Shown here one piece after another: positions 42,385 to 51,319 of a stretch of 64,000 bases of DNA; positions within the stretch are counted from its first letter, which is position 1; the number at the start of each line of letters is the position of its first letter. The stretch is from Bacteroidota bacterium. GTDB taxonomy: Bacteria > Bacteroidota > Bacteroidia > Flavobacteriales > Flavobacteriaceae. A program made the translations under genes and the position numbers. The notes beneath the pieces are model-generated. The model was not told the origin of the DNA. It did not search any database and saw nothing but the letters and a program-made list of their open reading frames with translations. Where the stretch lies: positions 1 through 64,000 of the forward strand of contig JAEYTL010000030.1 of assembly GCA_023434025.1 (NCBI GenBank), read 5' to 3'.

Positions 42385-44604
42385 TTAAAACAATAAGCTG
42401 ACACCCAGCAGGAAATTAATCCCTGCCTGCGGATAAAAACCCGCTCCTTCTATCGTTGTTACGGTTCCCGGAGTTGAAAAATCATCATCATAGGTATAAA
42501 AGTAACCATTGCTCTCGTATTTTAAATCAAAAATATTATTGATCAGGGCATTGAACTGAATTGCTTTAAAGATTTTTGTTGTCTTTAATTCATACGAAAC
42601 ATTCAAATCATTTACAAAATAAGCATCCAGTTTTGAGCTTTCCGCATCAATATTACCCATATACTGCTCACTCACAAATTTTGACAAAAAGGAAAGCTGC
42701 AGGTTTTTCACCGGAACAAAAGTCAGCCGGTTCGCCGCAATGAAATTTGGTGAAAAAGCAATGTTGGTTGAGCCTAAATTTTGTAATTCACCATCGCGTT
42801 GAAAAACAAAGTGTTGGTTTTTATTCTGACTAACCGTGAAATTGGGTTGCAGGTACCATTTTTCTGACAGTTTTAAAAGAGCATCAACTTCCAGTCCGAC
42901 ACGGTAACTATCACCGCTATTGGCCCGAATAGGAGCTCCTACATCGTTTAACTCACCGGTCAAGACCAGTTGGTCTTTGTATTTCATAAAATAACCATTC
43001 ACATTAAGCTTTGTATTTTCAGACGCATACCGCCAGCCTAACTCTACATCATGCAACTGTTCCGGTCTTGGACTCCCGTTTTCATAGTCGTTTCTGTTAG
43101 GCTCCCGGCCGGCTTTGGCATAGGAAAGATACAGGCTGCTTTTGTCATTCACAGAAAAAGTAACCCCTGCTTTCGGGTTAAAGAAATTAAACGTATCATC
43201 AACCAAACCCGTGTCCTCACCATTTGCTGTGAAGTTTACGGTTCTGAGTTGCAAATCGCCAAATAAACTCCATTTACGGTTTAACCGATAGTTCATTTTA
43301 GCAAAAACATTGATGTCGGTTTTGGTGGAAAAATCGTCATAATAACGGTCTCTTATTTCGCTTTGCGAAGCATATCTTGCCCAGATGATTTCGCCAAAGT
43401 GAGCTCCTTCATACTTGTTTGCTCCCCCACCTAAAATAAACTCTATATTGTCTTTCTTATAAGTGGCGGAAAAAGTTGTTCCGTAAAAATCATTATCCAG
43501 CCATCTCCTTCTGATCAGATCAGTTCTGTCAATTATTTCGCCACCCAACTCTATTGGTGTTAAACCATAGTTAGAAAACGACTGATCTTGTCGGTATTGT
43601 TCAAAATACCCTTTCCCGATGGTATAATGAAATGCTAAATTGGTACTCCAGTTTTCATTCCAACGTTCGTTCCAATGCAGCTGGTAATGATCCTGCTGGT
43701 AATTATCAACTTCATTATCATAAAATTTCATATTTCCGTCTTCATCAAAATACATTCCGGCCGTATTAAAAGTCCTATTGTTTCTCAATATCTCCAAATC
43801 TTCTAAACCGTTCCAGGCCTGGTATGTTTTTTGTTGTCCGCCAAAAACCAATCCTTTAATCAAGGTTGTTTCGCCCACGTAGGTTCCTTGTAAAAAATAA
43901 GATTTCAAGTCAGAAGAAGCCCGGTCAATGTAACCGTCTGAAACGATATTTGACAAACGTCCGGCTATTTCAAACCGATCATTCATTAAGCCGGTAGTGA
44001 ATTTCACCGTATGCTTTCTGGTATTAAAACTCCCGAAAGAGTTGGAAATTTCACCTCCGGATTCTGTAGCATAAGAGTCAGTCAACAAATTCAAACTGGC
44101 TCCGAAAGCTCCGGCTCCGTTGGTGGAGGTACCTACCCCGCGTTGCAATTGTAAACTTTCGGTAGAGCTGGCAAAATCGGGCATATTTACCCAAAAAGTA
44201 CCCTGACTTTCCGCATCGTTATACGGAATTCCGTTAATGGTCACATTCACACGTGTGGCATCTGAACCCCGAACACGGATTCCGGTATAGCCCACTCCTG
44301 CTCCGGCATCGGTTGTGGTAACCACCGAAGGAAGATAGTTCATCATAATCGGAATGTCTTGCCCCAGGTTCCGGGATTGAAATTCTTCTTTGCGAAGGTT
44401 GGAAAAAGTTACCGGTGATTGAGCAGTGACCCGAACGGCCGATACCAATACCTCATCCAGCGGAATGTTTTTGGTTTTGGTTGAATCTGCTACCGTTTGC
44501 TGTTCCTGTGAAAAGCCGATAAACGAAAACAGCAAAAACCCTGCAAAGCAATACCTGCTCAGCATTTTTGAGCCATCATGGCGATTGTTGAATAAAGTTT
44601 TCAT
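42385..44604 (-). CDS. TonB-dependent receptor, probable thiamine uptake
   Basis: A 739-residue outer-membrane receptor. A signal peptide (ends near FSQEQQ, about residue 33) is followed by a TonB-box-like region, a plug domain (about 45-165; VGYTGIRVRGSDATRVNVTINGIPYND) and a 22-strand beta-barrel. It ends in a C-terminal aromatic (LLGVSLLF). There is no carboxypeptidase-like N-domain and no SusD partner. The TPP riboswitch right upstream says it is switched off by thiamine pyrophosphate, so its ligand is probably thiamine or a precursor; this is inference from regulation. Monocistronic. Confidence 0.93.
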   Translation of the reverse strand: MKTLFNNRHDGSKMLSRYCFAGFLLFSFIGFSQEQQTVADSTKTKNIPLDEVLVSAVRVTAQSPVTFSNLRKEEFQSRNLGQDIPIMMNYLPSVVTTTDAGAGVGYTGIRVRGSDATRVNVTINGIPYNDAESQGTFWVNMPDFASSTESLQLQRGVGTSTNGAGAFGASLNLLTDSYATESGGEISNSFGSFNTRKHTVKFTTGLMNDRFEIAGRLSNIVSDGYIDRASSDLKSYFLQGTYVGETTLIKGLVFGGQQKTYQAWNGLEDLEILRNNRTFNTAGMYFDEDGNMKFYDNEVDNYQQDHYQLHWNERWNENWSTNLAFHYTIGKGYFEQYRQDQSFSNYGLTPIELGGEIIDRTDLIRRRWLDNDFYGTTFSATYKKDNIEFILGGGANKYEGAHFGEIIWARYASQSEIRDRYYDDFSTKTDINVFAKMNYRLNRKWSLFGDLQLRTVNFTANGEDTGLVDDTFNFFNPKAGVTFSVNDKSSLYLSYAKAGREPNRNDYENGSPRPEQLHDVELGWRYASENTKLNVNGYFMKYKDQLVLTGELNDVGAPIRANSGDSYRVGLEVDALLKLSEKWYLQPNFTVSQNKNQHFVFQRDGELQNLGSTNIAFSPNFIAANRLTFVPVKNLQLSFLSKFVSEQYMGNIDAESSKLDAYFVNDLNVSYELKTTKIFKAIQFNALINNIFDLKYESNGYFYTYDDDFSTPGTVTTIEGAGFYPQAGINFLLGVSLLF

Positions 44605-44704
44605 TCGTAAAAGTTTACGAATAAAAGGGGTAATTATTCTTGGTTAAAAATTAAAAATTGATCCTCCTGACCGCAAAATAAACGTGCACTTTTATTTTGT
44701 TGTC

Positions 44705-44800
44705 TACTCCCTAAACAGCATTACCTGTTCCAGGTTCGTTGGGTATGATCTCAGCTCGTTTGTCCTGAATATTGTTCAGGATATAAGCACCCCTTTGAGA
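44705..44800 (-). ncRNA. TPP riboswitch (THI element)
   Basis: On the minus strand the conserved THI core is complete. AAAGGGGTGC (44787-44796) pairs with the late segment. CTGAGATCATACCC (about 44739-44752) carries the pyrimidine-binding CUGAGA. GAACCTGGAACAGGTAATGC (about 44718-44737) precedes the closing TAGGGAGT (44706-44713). The variable P3 stem TATCCTGAAC / GTTCAGGACA-like sequence lies at 44761-44784. It starts at the predicted transcription start and ends about 100 bases before the receptor gene. That spacer, with the upstream promoter, accounts for the 308-base gap. Confidence 0.95.
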
Positions 44801-44805
44801 CGGTG

Positions 44806-44835
44806 CAAAGGTAGTAAAACAATTTTAATGGCAAT
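44806..44835 (-). promoter_or_regulatory. promoter of the riboswitch-receptor transcript
   Basis: Minus strand ATTG (44832-44835), 18 bases, TACCTTTG (44806-44813). Predicted start near 44799, the first base of the riboswitch. Confidence 0.65.
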
Positions 44836-44912
44836 AATAAAAATCAGTTTCAATGACAAATTCAATGATATGAGAAATTTCTATTCCCTTTTACCATTTA
44901 TCCATTTTCTTT

Positions 44913-45314
44913 TCAAACATCCGGTCGCTTTCTGTTTTGCTTAATTTCAGAAGTAGCTCGTTTTTCCTTGATTCTTCTTTCAATTACTGCACGTGGAATT
45001 TTGGTTGCTTTTCTTTCTTTTGGGATAACTAATGCGTTTTGAATGAGTTTCAGAAAACGTTTGGCAACAATTTCTTTGTTTTTGAGCTGGCTCCGGTCTT
45101 CATCACAATTTAAAAGAAGTATTCCGTCTGACGTTAACTTTGTTTTCAGCTTTTCGGTTATCCGTGTTTTTTCCTCCTCCGATAAACTTTGCGAAGTGAA
45201 CACATTAAAGGACAACACTACTTTTGATGAAACTTTGTTCACGTTCTGTCCGCCCGAGCCACTGCTTCTTACCGCTTTAAAGGTTAATTCGGATATGATT
45301 CTCTCAGCATCCAT
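44913..45314 (-). CDS. arfB: alternative ribosome-rescue factor ArfB
   Basis: Peptidyl-tRNA hydrolase that frees stalled ribosomes. The 133-residue protein has the RF1-like catalytic segment VRSSGSGGQNVNKVSSKVVL with GGQ near residue 22. Its basic C-terminal tail (KIPRAVIERRIKEKRATSE...) enters the empty mRNA channel in relatives. The start codon directly abuts the stop codon of the kinase-DUF4301 gene, indicating one operon. Confidence 0.94.
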   Translation of the reverse strand: MDAERIISELTFKAVRSSGSGGQNVNKVSSKVVLSFNVFTSQSLSEEEKTRITEKLKTKLTSDGILLLNCDEDRSQLKNKEIVAKRFLKLIQNALVIPKERKATKIPRAVIERRIKEKRATSEIKQNRKRPDV

Positions 45315-47432
45315 TTATGATAAGGGTTGATGGGCTATTTTCAGTAAATCATTCACAGTTTTTACCGGATTGAAAGTCACTAACGGCACTTCTACAAAAA
45401 CAGTCAGCCATTTAGCCATCGCTCCGTTCCAAAGCCCCGGCAGTTCATAAGCTTTTAAATCTTTACCTCCTTTATTTTTATGTACAATAAAACCACTGGT
45501 ATGATCAATAAACTCGGTCAGGTCAAAATTAGCTCCCCGGTAATTTCTGATTCCGCAGACCAGATCAACAGGGTTAAAATGAGTAGAACTTTTCAGTATT
45601 TTCATCTGAGCCGCATCATTTTCATCAATTTGTGAAGATTCAACAATCTGGAGAAAAACAAGCCCCTTTCTGTCTCTTACCCAAAACGGCCCGCCTCCGG
45701 GTTCGCCTTCATTTTTAACCATTCCGCACACACGGATTGGTCTGTTTAAATAATTTTTCAAATACTCTATTTTACTTTCTCTGGTATATTTTGAAAAATC
45801 TTCTACTACTTCAAAATGTAATTTTGACTCGATAAAACGGACAACTTCATCCAGGATTTCTTTACGAACAATATCTTCATCCAACATTCGCAAATAATCA
45901 AAAATCTGCTGTTGTTTGTCTAACAAAATACCCGCCAGGGCTTTTTTGTACAAGGAAATCTCATCCATGTGATTCTGAATAACGTTATCAATATTTTTAA
46001 TAAAAACAACATCGGCATCCAGGTTATTCAGGTTTTGAATCAACGCCCCGTGACCACCGGGTCTGAAAATCAACTGTTCATTCTCTTCCCTGAAGAACCG
46101 GTTGTTTACATCCAACGCAATACTGTCTGTCGATTTATCCTGATAAGAATAGTTGATGTTTATCTCAGTTTGTGCAGCTGCTTCAATTTTTGATTTAACT
46201 TTTTCCGTAATACGTTCAAAATCCGATTGATGTTCTTCCGAAACAGTAAAATGCAGATGCGTTTTTTGATTAGAAGCGGCATAAGCCACTGCTTCATTCA
46301 GATGCTCCTCTATAGGTGTGGCTATATGGGAGGCATATTTGTGAAAAGGCAAGACTCCTTTGGGTTTATTGGCAAAGTCCAGTTCATTTTTAGACAAAAG
46401 CATTTTAACAAAAGCGTAGTGTTTACTGTCATAGCCCCATGAATCGAACTCCGGATAGCTGTTTTTCAACCGGAGCATAACCTCCTGGTAAAACGGAAAC
46501 TTCTCTATACCAATCAGGAATAACGACAGGTTTTTGGCTTTTTTTCTGTTGATATAGGCGTTAATCGATTCTTCACCAAGTTTATACTCCTGTAAAAACT
46601 CGCTCAGAAATTTAAACATTCTACTGGCCGCACCGGAAGCCGGAACGAATTTTTTTAACTTTAAATGATTTCTCTTTTCGTCAAAAAAATTAGCGTAATA
46701 AGTTGCCTCTTCAACAGATAACGGCTCAATACCGTCATGTAGCGTAGCCGGCCTTTCCAGGTTTACGGCCTGAATTCCGTTTAACAGAAAATGAATCTGA
46801 CTTTTCACTTTTGCCAGGTCTATCTCTCTTTCATACAGCTGAATAAAGTCGAATGAATTCAGCCCTAACTTTTTAAACTCCAGAAGGTGTGTAACCAAAG
46901 CGACCGATTTGTGAAACCGCTTTTCTTTTGATCCTGATATTTTCAGATACGGCTTGTTGTATCTTATCAAATTCTCTTCAAAAACACGCAGTGCTTTTTC
47001 ACGGTGATCCGGGCTGTCCCGCAGGTCATCTTTTTCCCACGGCACATCAATATCGGTCAGTAAGAACAAATCATACTTGTGCTTCTTGGCTGCTTTTTCC
47101 AGTTCAGGATCCGTTTCACCATAATATATATCCGAAAATACTTTGGTAACCATCAGGTTCGTATCTGCAAACAGAAGCGTATTTGCTTTTTGCAACCCTT
47201 CGTTTTCCCATCTGGTCTGACCAATGGCAATAGGCAACAAATCCTCTTTCTGACAGGTCTTTTGCTGGGTATCCCATTTTTCCTGAAGATAATCACGGGC
47301 AAACTCAGGTATCCAAACCGTATTGAAATGTGTTGCCAACTGTTTGGCCAAAGTAGTTTTTCCGGTGCTTTCCGGTCCGTAAAGGGCAATTTTTATGATG
47401 TCTGCTGACTGTTGTTTAAGATTTTCTTCCAT
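45315..47432 (-). CDS. NadR-like kinase fused to DUF4301
   Basis: A 705-residue two-part protein. Residues about 12-190 form a NadR/Ttd14-like P-loop kinase: Walker A ALYGPESTGKTTLAKQL, then PEFARDYLQ, DTNLMVTKVFSDIYYG and LLTDIDVPWEKDDLRD. Residues about 195-705 match DUF4301, with LERPATLHDGIEPLS, the nucleotidyltransferase-like loop FVPASGAASRMFKFL near 255, and GGHGALIQNLNNLDADVVFIKNID in parts near 450. The start overlaps the end of pnuC by 40 bases, so kinase and transporter are linked. A role in phosphorylating an imported nucleoside or vitamin is inferred; the DUF4301 role is unknown. Confidence 0.85.
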   Translation of the reverse strand: MEENLKQQSADIIKIALYGPESTGKTTLAKQLATHFNTVWIPEFARDYLQEKWDTQQKTCQKEDLLPIAIGQTRWENEGLQKANTLLFADTNLMVTKVFSDIYYGETDPELEKAAKKHKYDLFLLTDIDVPWEKDDLRDSPDHREKALRVFEENLIRYNKPYLKISGSKEKRFHKSVALVTHLLEFKKLGLNSFDFIQLYEREIDLAKVKSQIHFLLNGIQAVNLERPATLHDGIEPLSVEEATYYANFFDEKRNHLKLKKFVPASGAASRMFKFLSEFLQEYKLGEESINAYINRKKAKNLSLFLIGIEKFPFYQEVMLRLKNSYPEFDSWGYDSKHYAFVKMLLSKNELDFANKPKGVLPFHKYASHIATPIEEHLNEAVAYAASNQKTHLHFTVSEEHQSDFERITEKVKSKIEAAAQTEININYSYQDKSTDSIALDVNNRFFREENEQLIFRPGGHGALIQNLNNLDADVVFIKNIDNVIQNHMDEISLYKKALAGILLDKQQQIFDYLRMLDEDIVRKEILDEVVRFIESKLHFEVVEDFSKYTRESKIEYLKNYLNRPIRVCGMVKNEGEPGGGPFWVRDRKGLVFLQIVESSQIDENDAAQMKILKSSTHFNPVDLVCGIRNYRGANFDLTEFIDHTSGFIVHKNKGGKDLKAYELPGLWNGAMAKWLTVFVEVPLVTFNPVKTVNDLLKIAHQPLS

Positions 47433-48016
47433 TCGATATAGCCGTAAAAGGCGATTATTGTAAATACAAAATATTGAATACTGGTGAGCGAATATCCTTT
47501 ATAAAAATAAAGCGGAACAGAAATAATATCACCAATGATCCAAAAAACCCAATTCTCGATTTTCCGTTTAGCCATGAGCCACATTCCCACAAAAAACAAT
47601 CCGGTGGTAAATGTGTCCACATAAGCCGTCCAACCTGTAAATTTATCAAAAAACTTGTAAATCATTACTATAAAAATGATGGTTGACACAAAAAGCACAA
47701 CCGCCCATTTTTTTTCTTTAAAATTCATACGGGAAATAGGAAACTCGGTTTGACCTTCTTTTTTTCTTGTCCAGTGATACCATCCATACACACTCATAAT
47801 CGTGTAATAGAAATTAATCGTCATATCGCCCATTAATTCCCATTTCCACAATAAATAAATAAAAATTCCGGTGCTGATGATTCCGGTAGGAAAAACTAAA
47901 ATATTATTTTTTTTAGAGTATAAAACGCTCAGTAAACCAAAGAAAATAGCTATTATTTCTAAAGCAATATCGGTTTGAGAATAGTTTTTATACTGAGAAA
48001 AAAGAAAATCTATCAT
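47393..48016 (-). CDS. pnuC: PnuC-type vitamin/nicotinamide riboside transporter
   Basis: A 207-residue facilitator of the PnuC family with about seven membrane helices. Motifs include FPTGIISTGIFIYLLWKW, INFYYTIMSVYGWYHWTR and the C-terminal GYIEWKK. The family imports nicotinamide riboside, or thiamine in the PnuT branch, and relies on an intracellular kinase to trap the substrate. The overlapping kinase gene fits that model. A TPP-controlled receptor nearby keeps thiamine possible, but this operon has no riboswitch of its own. Confidence 0.88.
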   Translation of the reverse strand: MIDFLFSQYKNYSQTDIALEIIAIFFGLLSVLYSKKNNILVFPTGIISTGIFIYLLWKWELMGDMTINFYYTIMSVYGWYHWTRKKEGQTEFPISRMNFKEKKWAVVLFVSTIIFIVMIYKFFDKFTGWTAYVDTFTTGLFFVGMWLMAKRKIENWVFWIIGDIISVPLYFYKGYSLTSIQYFVFTIIAFYGYIEWKKILNNSQQTS

Positions 48017-48065
48017 AGTTGGTTTTCAAACTTGGCAAAGTTGATAAAATTTGTATCGTTCTACA

Positions 48066-48785
48066 TTAACTAAAGTTAAAAAAATTACTGTCATTTTCAA
48101 AAGCTGTTCCGATTACAACCATGTCAGCTCCGGCTTCAAACGCTTCTTGAATTGCCTGTTGCGAACGAATCCCCCCCCCAACAATCATCGGAATGGAAAT
48201 TTCATCCGCCACCGCTTTGATTATTGCGAGGGGAATGGCAGATCTGGCTCCGCTTCCGGCTTCGAGATAAATCAATTTGCTCCCTAAATATTCTCCGGCT
48301 TTGGCTGTCTGACAAACAATCGGGAGATTATTTCTGCCGAGTGGCTTTGTTTGGCTGACCCGCTCAACGGCAGTTTCGCCACCACTTTCAATCAGAAGAT
48401 AACCCGTTGAAATAATTTCCAGGTTTGATTTTTTCAGTATTGGCACAGCATTCACATGATGTTCAATCAAATAATCCGGATTTCGGCCCGAGAGCAAACT
48501 CAGAAATAAAATCCCGTCGGCATAAACTGAGATTTGCGACGGATTGCCGGGAAACAGTAAAACAGGCAACGATAATTTTTCTTTCAAAAAAAGAACCAAC
48601 TCATCTATTCGATTCGATTCAACAATACTTCCACCCACCAAAACATGGGTAGCCGGACTTGCTTTTATCTTTTCTGCCAAAACAGGCAACTGCTCCATTT
48701 CAATCTTATCCGGATCTAATAAAATGGCCAGCATTTTTTGGTTTTGAGCTTTTGCCAGAACAATTTCTTCGTAGATCTTTTTCAT
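48066..48785 (-). CDS. geranylgeranylglyceryl/heptaprenylglyceryl phosphate synthase family protein
   Basis: A 239-residue TIM-barrel prenyltransferase that joins a polyprenyl diphosphate to glycerol-1-phosphate. Motifs are LAILLDPDKIEMEQLPVL near 18, HVLVGGSIVESN, LLFPGN, YLEAGSGARSAIP near 170, and GGGIRSQQAIQEAFEAGADM with VVIGTAFE at the end. The enzyme is known from archaeal ether-lipid synthesis and also from some Bacteroidota. The product in this organism is not known. It overlaps the upstream phosphopantetheinyl transferase gene by four bases. Confidence 0.92.
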   Translation of the reverse strand: MKKIYEEIVLAKAQNQKMLAILLDPDKIEMEQLPVLAEKIKASPATHVLVGGSIVESNRIDELVLFLKEKLSLPVLLFPGNPSQISVYADGILFLSLLSGRNPDYLIEHHVNAVPILKKSNLEIISTGYLLIESGGETAVERVSQTKPLGRNNLPIVCQTAKAGEYLGSKLIYLEAGSGARSAIPLAIIKAVADEISIPMIVGGGIRSQQAIQEAFEAGADMVVIGTAFENDSNFFNFS

Positions 48786-49420
48786 GATTCACTTTCCCAA
48801 AGCCACACTAAGGTGTAATTTTCAATTTCGGTAAAGTAAACCAAAAATTCTCTTTTAACCGCATTAAAATCCAACAAAGCGGTTGTTTTTTCGTCATCCA
48901 TTTCAAACGGACGAACAAAAATATGGTCTTTAAAACTGATTCCGATTTCGTTACGCACTTTAAAAACAGCTTCTTTTATACCCCAAATTACGGTTAGTTT
49001 GCTCACAAATTCATCTGAATTATGTTGACATTCATACACAAATTCTTCCTCGGCAAACTTATAGCCAATTTTTTTGACCAGATCACGGCGAAGTTCTAAA
49101 TCGATTCCCACATTTTTATCGGATAACACAATGACCGAAAAACCAAAAGAATGTGAAATCGAAATATTGGTCCCGTCTTTCAGATGCGGCTTACCAAATT
49201 CGTCGTAATACAAATCAAAATCGGTATACCCGTTGTATTGCAAAAGCATCCGAACCGCCATAAAACCTTTTTGATGGCTCTCGGATTTCATTCCTTCCAG
49301 TCTGGTTAAAGAAACATCTTTAAGTGAAACCGACCGGAATAACTCATCAAAAGATTCTGTTATCTTCCAGACAAAAACATTGGTTTTATGGTCTATATTT
49401 ATTCTTTGGTAAAAGGGCAT
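48782..49420 (-). CDS. 4'-phosphopantetheinyl transferase superfamily protein
   Basis: A 212-residue Sfp-type enzyme that moves phosphopantetheine from CoA to a carrier protein. Key segments are GKPHLKDGTNISISHSFGFSVI near 85 (in parts), the magnesium-binding GIDLELRRD near 112, and WGIKEAVFK near 155, the WxxKE(A) motif. Target carrier protein unknown; no polyketide or peptide synthetase genes are nearby. First gene of a pair with the GGGP-synthase family gene. Confidence 0.92.
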   Translation of the reverse strand: MPFYQRINIDHKTNVFVWKITESFDELFRSVSLKDVSLTRLEGMKSESHQKGFMAVRMLLQYNGYTDFDLYYDEFGKPHLKDGTNISISHSFGFSVIVLSDKNVGIDLELRRDLVKKIGYKFAEEEFVYECQHNSDEFVSKLTVIWGIKEAVFKVRNEIGISFKDHIFVRPFEMDDEKTTALLDFNAVKREFLVYFTEIENYTLVWLWESES

Positions 49421-49494
49421 TATTCAAAAAGCGGTATCAAATTGTATTTCAAAACATTAGTTAACTAAACAAATCACAAAAAACAGCAAAAGGT

Positions 49495-49525
49495 TTTTAA
49501 ATTCCTTCCCTATTCCGTAAATTTG
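49495..49525 (+). promoter_or_regulatory. promoter of ahcY
   Basis: TTTT (49495-49498), 19 bases, TAAATTTG (49518-49525). The -7 element matches the consensus, the -33 is degenerate. The start codon follows 34 bases later. Confidence 0.65.
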
Positions 49526-49559
49526 CAAAAATTTTTTAGCTAATATAACTATTTTATAG

Positions 49560-50876
49560 ATGAGTACACAAACATTGCCATTCGTAGCCTACAAAGTGAA
49601 AGACATTTCGCTTGCCGCCTGGGGAAGAAAAGAAATCGAATTAGCCGAAGCAGAAATGCCGGGCTTAATGGCACTTCGCCAAGAATACGGAAACAGCCAG
49701 CCTTTAAAAGGTGCCCGTATTGCGGGTTGTTTGCACATGACTATTCAAACCGCTGTTTTAATAGAAACATTAATTGCTTTGGGTGCAGAAGTTACCTGGA
49801 GTTCGTGTAATATCTTCTCCACACAAGATCATGCGGCTGCGGCTATTGCGGCTGCCGGAATTCAGGTGTATGCCTGGAAAGGTTTGAATGAAGAAGAATT
49901 TGACTGGTGCATCGAACAAACCCTGTTCTTTGGAGAAGACAGACAACCTTTAAACATGATTTTGGACGATGGTGGCGATTTGACCAATATGGTTTTTGAC
50001 CGTTATCCGGAATTGATTCCCGGCATCAAAGGTCTGTCTGAGGAAACAACAACCGGTGTTCACCGTTTGTACGAAAGAATGAAAAACGGAACCTTACACA
50101 TGCCGGCGATCAACGTAAATGATTCGGTTACCAAGTCAAAATTTGACAACAAATACGGCTGTAAAGAATCGGCTGTAGATGCAATCCGTCGGGCTACTGA
50201 TGTTATGCTGGCCGGAAAAAGAGTAGTCGTTTGCGGTTATGGTGATGTCGGAAAAGGAACAGCAGCTTCTTTCAGAGGTGCCGGTTCTATTGTAACTGTA
50301 ACGGAAATCGATCCTATTTGTGCACTACAAGCTGCTATGGATGGTTTTGAAGTGAAAAAATTAGACACTGTGGTCGGCAACGCTGACATTGTAATTACTA
50401 CCACCGGAAACAAAGACATTGTGGTAGGTAGACATTTTGAACAAATGAAAGACAAAACCATCGTTTGTAACATTGGTCACTTTGACAATGAAATCGACAT
50501 GGCCTGGTTAAACAAAAACCATGGTAGTTCTAAAGTGGAAATCAAACCACAGGTTGACAAATATACCATTGCCGGAAAAGATATTATTATTTTGGCAGAA
50601 GGTCGTTTGGTAAACTTAGGTTGTGCCACAGGACATCCGAGTTTTGTGATGAGTAATTCATTCACCAACCAAACCTTAGCTCAAATTGAGTTATGGAACA
50701 ACAGTGCTGCTTACAAAAACGAAGTGTATATGTTACCGAAACATCTGGATGAAAAAGTAGCCGCTTTACACTTAGCTAAATTAGGTGTAGAATTGGAAAC
50801 ACTAAATGACGAGCAAGCAGCTTACATTGGTGTAGAAGTTCAAGGACCGTTTAAACCGGAGTATTACAGATATTAA
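49560..50876 (+). CDS. ahcY: adenosylhomocysteinase
   Basis: Hydrolyses S-adenosylhomocysteine to adenosine and homocysteine in the methylation cycle. 438 residues with GARIAGCLHMTIQTAVLIETL, SSCNIFSTQDHAAAAIA, NVNDSVTKSKFDNKYGCKES (in parts), the NAD-binding VVVCGYGDVGKGTAASFRG near 222, and the C-terminal KPEYYRY that closes the partner's NAD site. Monocistronic, followed by a heptamer array and a terminator. Confidence 0.98.
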   Translation: MSTQTLPFVAYKVKDISLAAWGRKEIELAEAEMPGLMALRQEYGNSQPLKGARIAGCLHMTIQTAVLIETLIALGAEVTWSSCNIFSTQDHAAAAIAAAGIQVYAWKGLNEEEFDWCIEQTLFFGEDRQPLNMILDDGGDLTNMVFDRYPELIPGIKGLSEETTTGVHRLYERMKNGTLHMPAINVNDSVTKSKFDNKYGCKESAVDAIRRATDVMLAGKRVVVCGYGDVGKGTAASFRGAGSIVTVTEIDPICALQAAMDGFEVKKLDTVVGNADIVITTTGNKDIVVGRHFEQMKDKTIVCNIGHFDNEIDMAWLNKNHGSSKVEIKPQVDKYTIAGKDIIILAEGRLVNLGCATGHPSFVMSNSFTNQTLAQIELWNNSAAYKNEVYMLPKHLDEKVAALHLAKLGVELETLNDEQAAYIGVEVQGPFKPEYYRY

Positions 50877-50880
50877 TTTT

Positions 50881-50915
50881 GAATTCAGAGTTCTGAGTTC
50901 AGAATTTAGAAATAA
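50881..50915. repeat. heptamer array after ahcY
   Basis: Five consecutive 7-bp units GAATTCA, GAGTTCT, GAGTTCA, GAATTTA, GAAATAA, starting four bases after the ahcY stop codon. Confidence 0.75.
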
Positions 50916-50923
50916 CAAAAGAG

Positions 50924-50950
50924 CCCTTGCTGAAAAGCGAGGGTTTTTTT
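50924..50950 (+). terminator. intrinsic terminator of ahcY
   Basis: Stem CCCTTGC / GCGAGGG with one G-T pair and a 6-base loop, followed by seven Ts. Confidence 0.82.
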
Positions 50951-50981
50951 ATCTGTACGAAATCTGAAAATCTATCTAAAC

Positions 50982-51014
50982 AAAAAACCCGTTTCGAGAG
51001 AAACGGGTTTTTTT
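50982..51014 (-). terminator. intrinsic terminator of rplU-rpmA
   Basis: Strong stem AAAAAACCCGTTTC / GAAACGGGTTTTTT with a 4-base loop, 21 bases after the rpmA stop. It can work in both directions. Confidence 0.9.
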
Positions 51015-51035
51015 GTATAGTAGAAAAAATTCTAA

Positions 51036-51296
51036 TTAAGCTTCAAACGGGATAATAGAAACAAATGATTTGTTTTCCCCTTTTTTCTGGAACTTAACAA
51101 CTCCGTCAACTTTTGCATGCAACGTATGATCTTTACCCATGTAAACGTTTTCACCGGGATTGTGTTTAGAACCTCTTTGTCTTACAATGATATTACCTGC
51201 AATCGCAGCTTGACCACCATAAATCTTCACGCCTAAACGTTTCGATTCTGATTCTCTACCATTCTTGGAACTACCGACACCTTTCTTGTGAGCCAT
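51036..51296 (-). CDS. rpmA: 50S ribosomal protein L27
   Basis: 86 residues beginning MAHKKGVGSSKNGRESESKR, then YGGQAAIAGNIIVRQRG and NVYMGKDHTLHA. The N-terminus lacks the cleaved leader found in Firmicutes. It follows rplU by 23 bases. Confidence 0.98.
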   Translation of the reverse strand: MAHKKGVGSSKNGRESESKRLGVKIYGGQAAIAGNIIVRQRGSKHNPGENVYMGKDHTLHAKVDGVVKFQKKGENKSFVSIIPFEA

Positions 51297-51319
51297 GATG
51301 TTTAAGTTTTAAATGTTAA

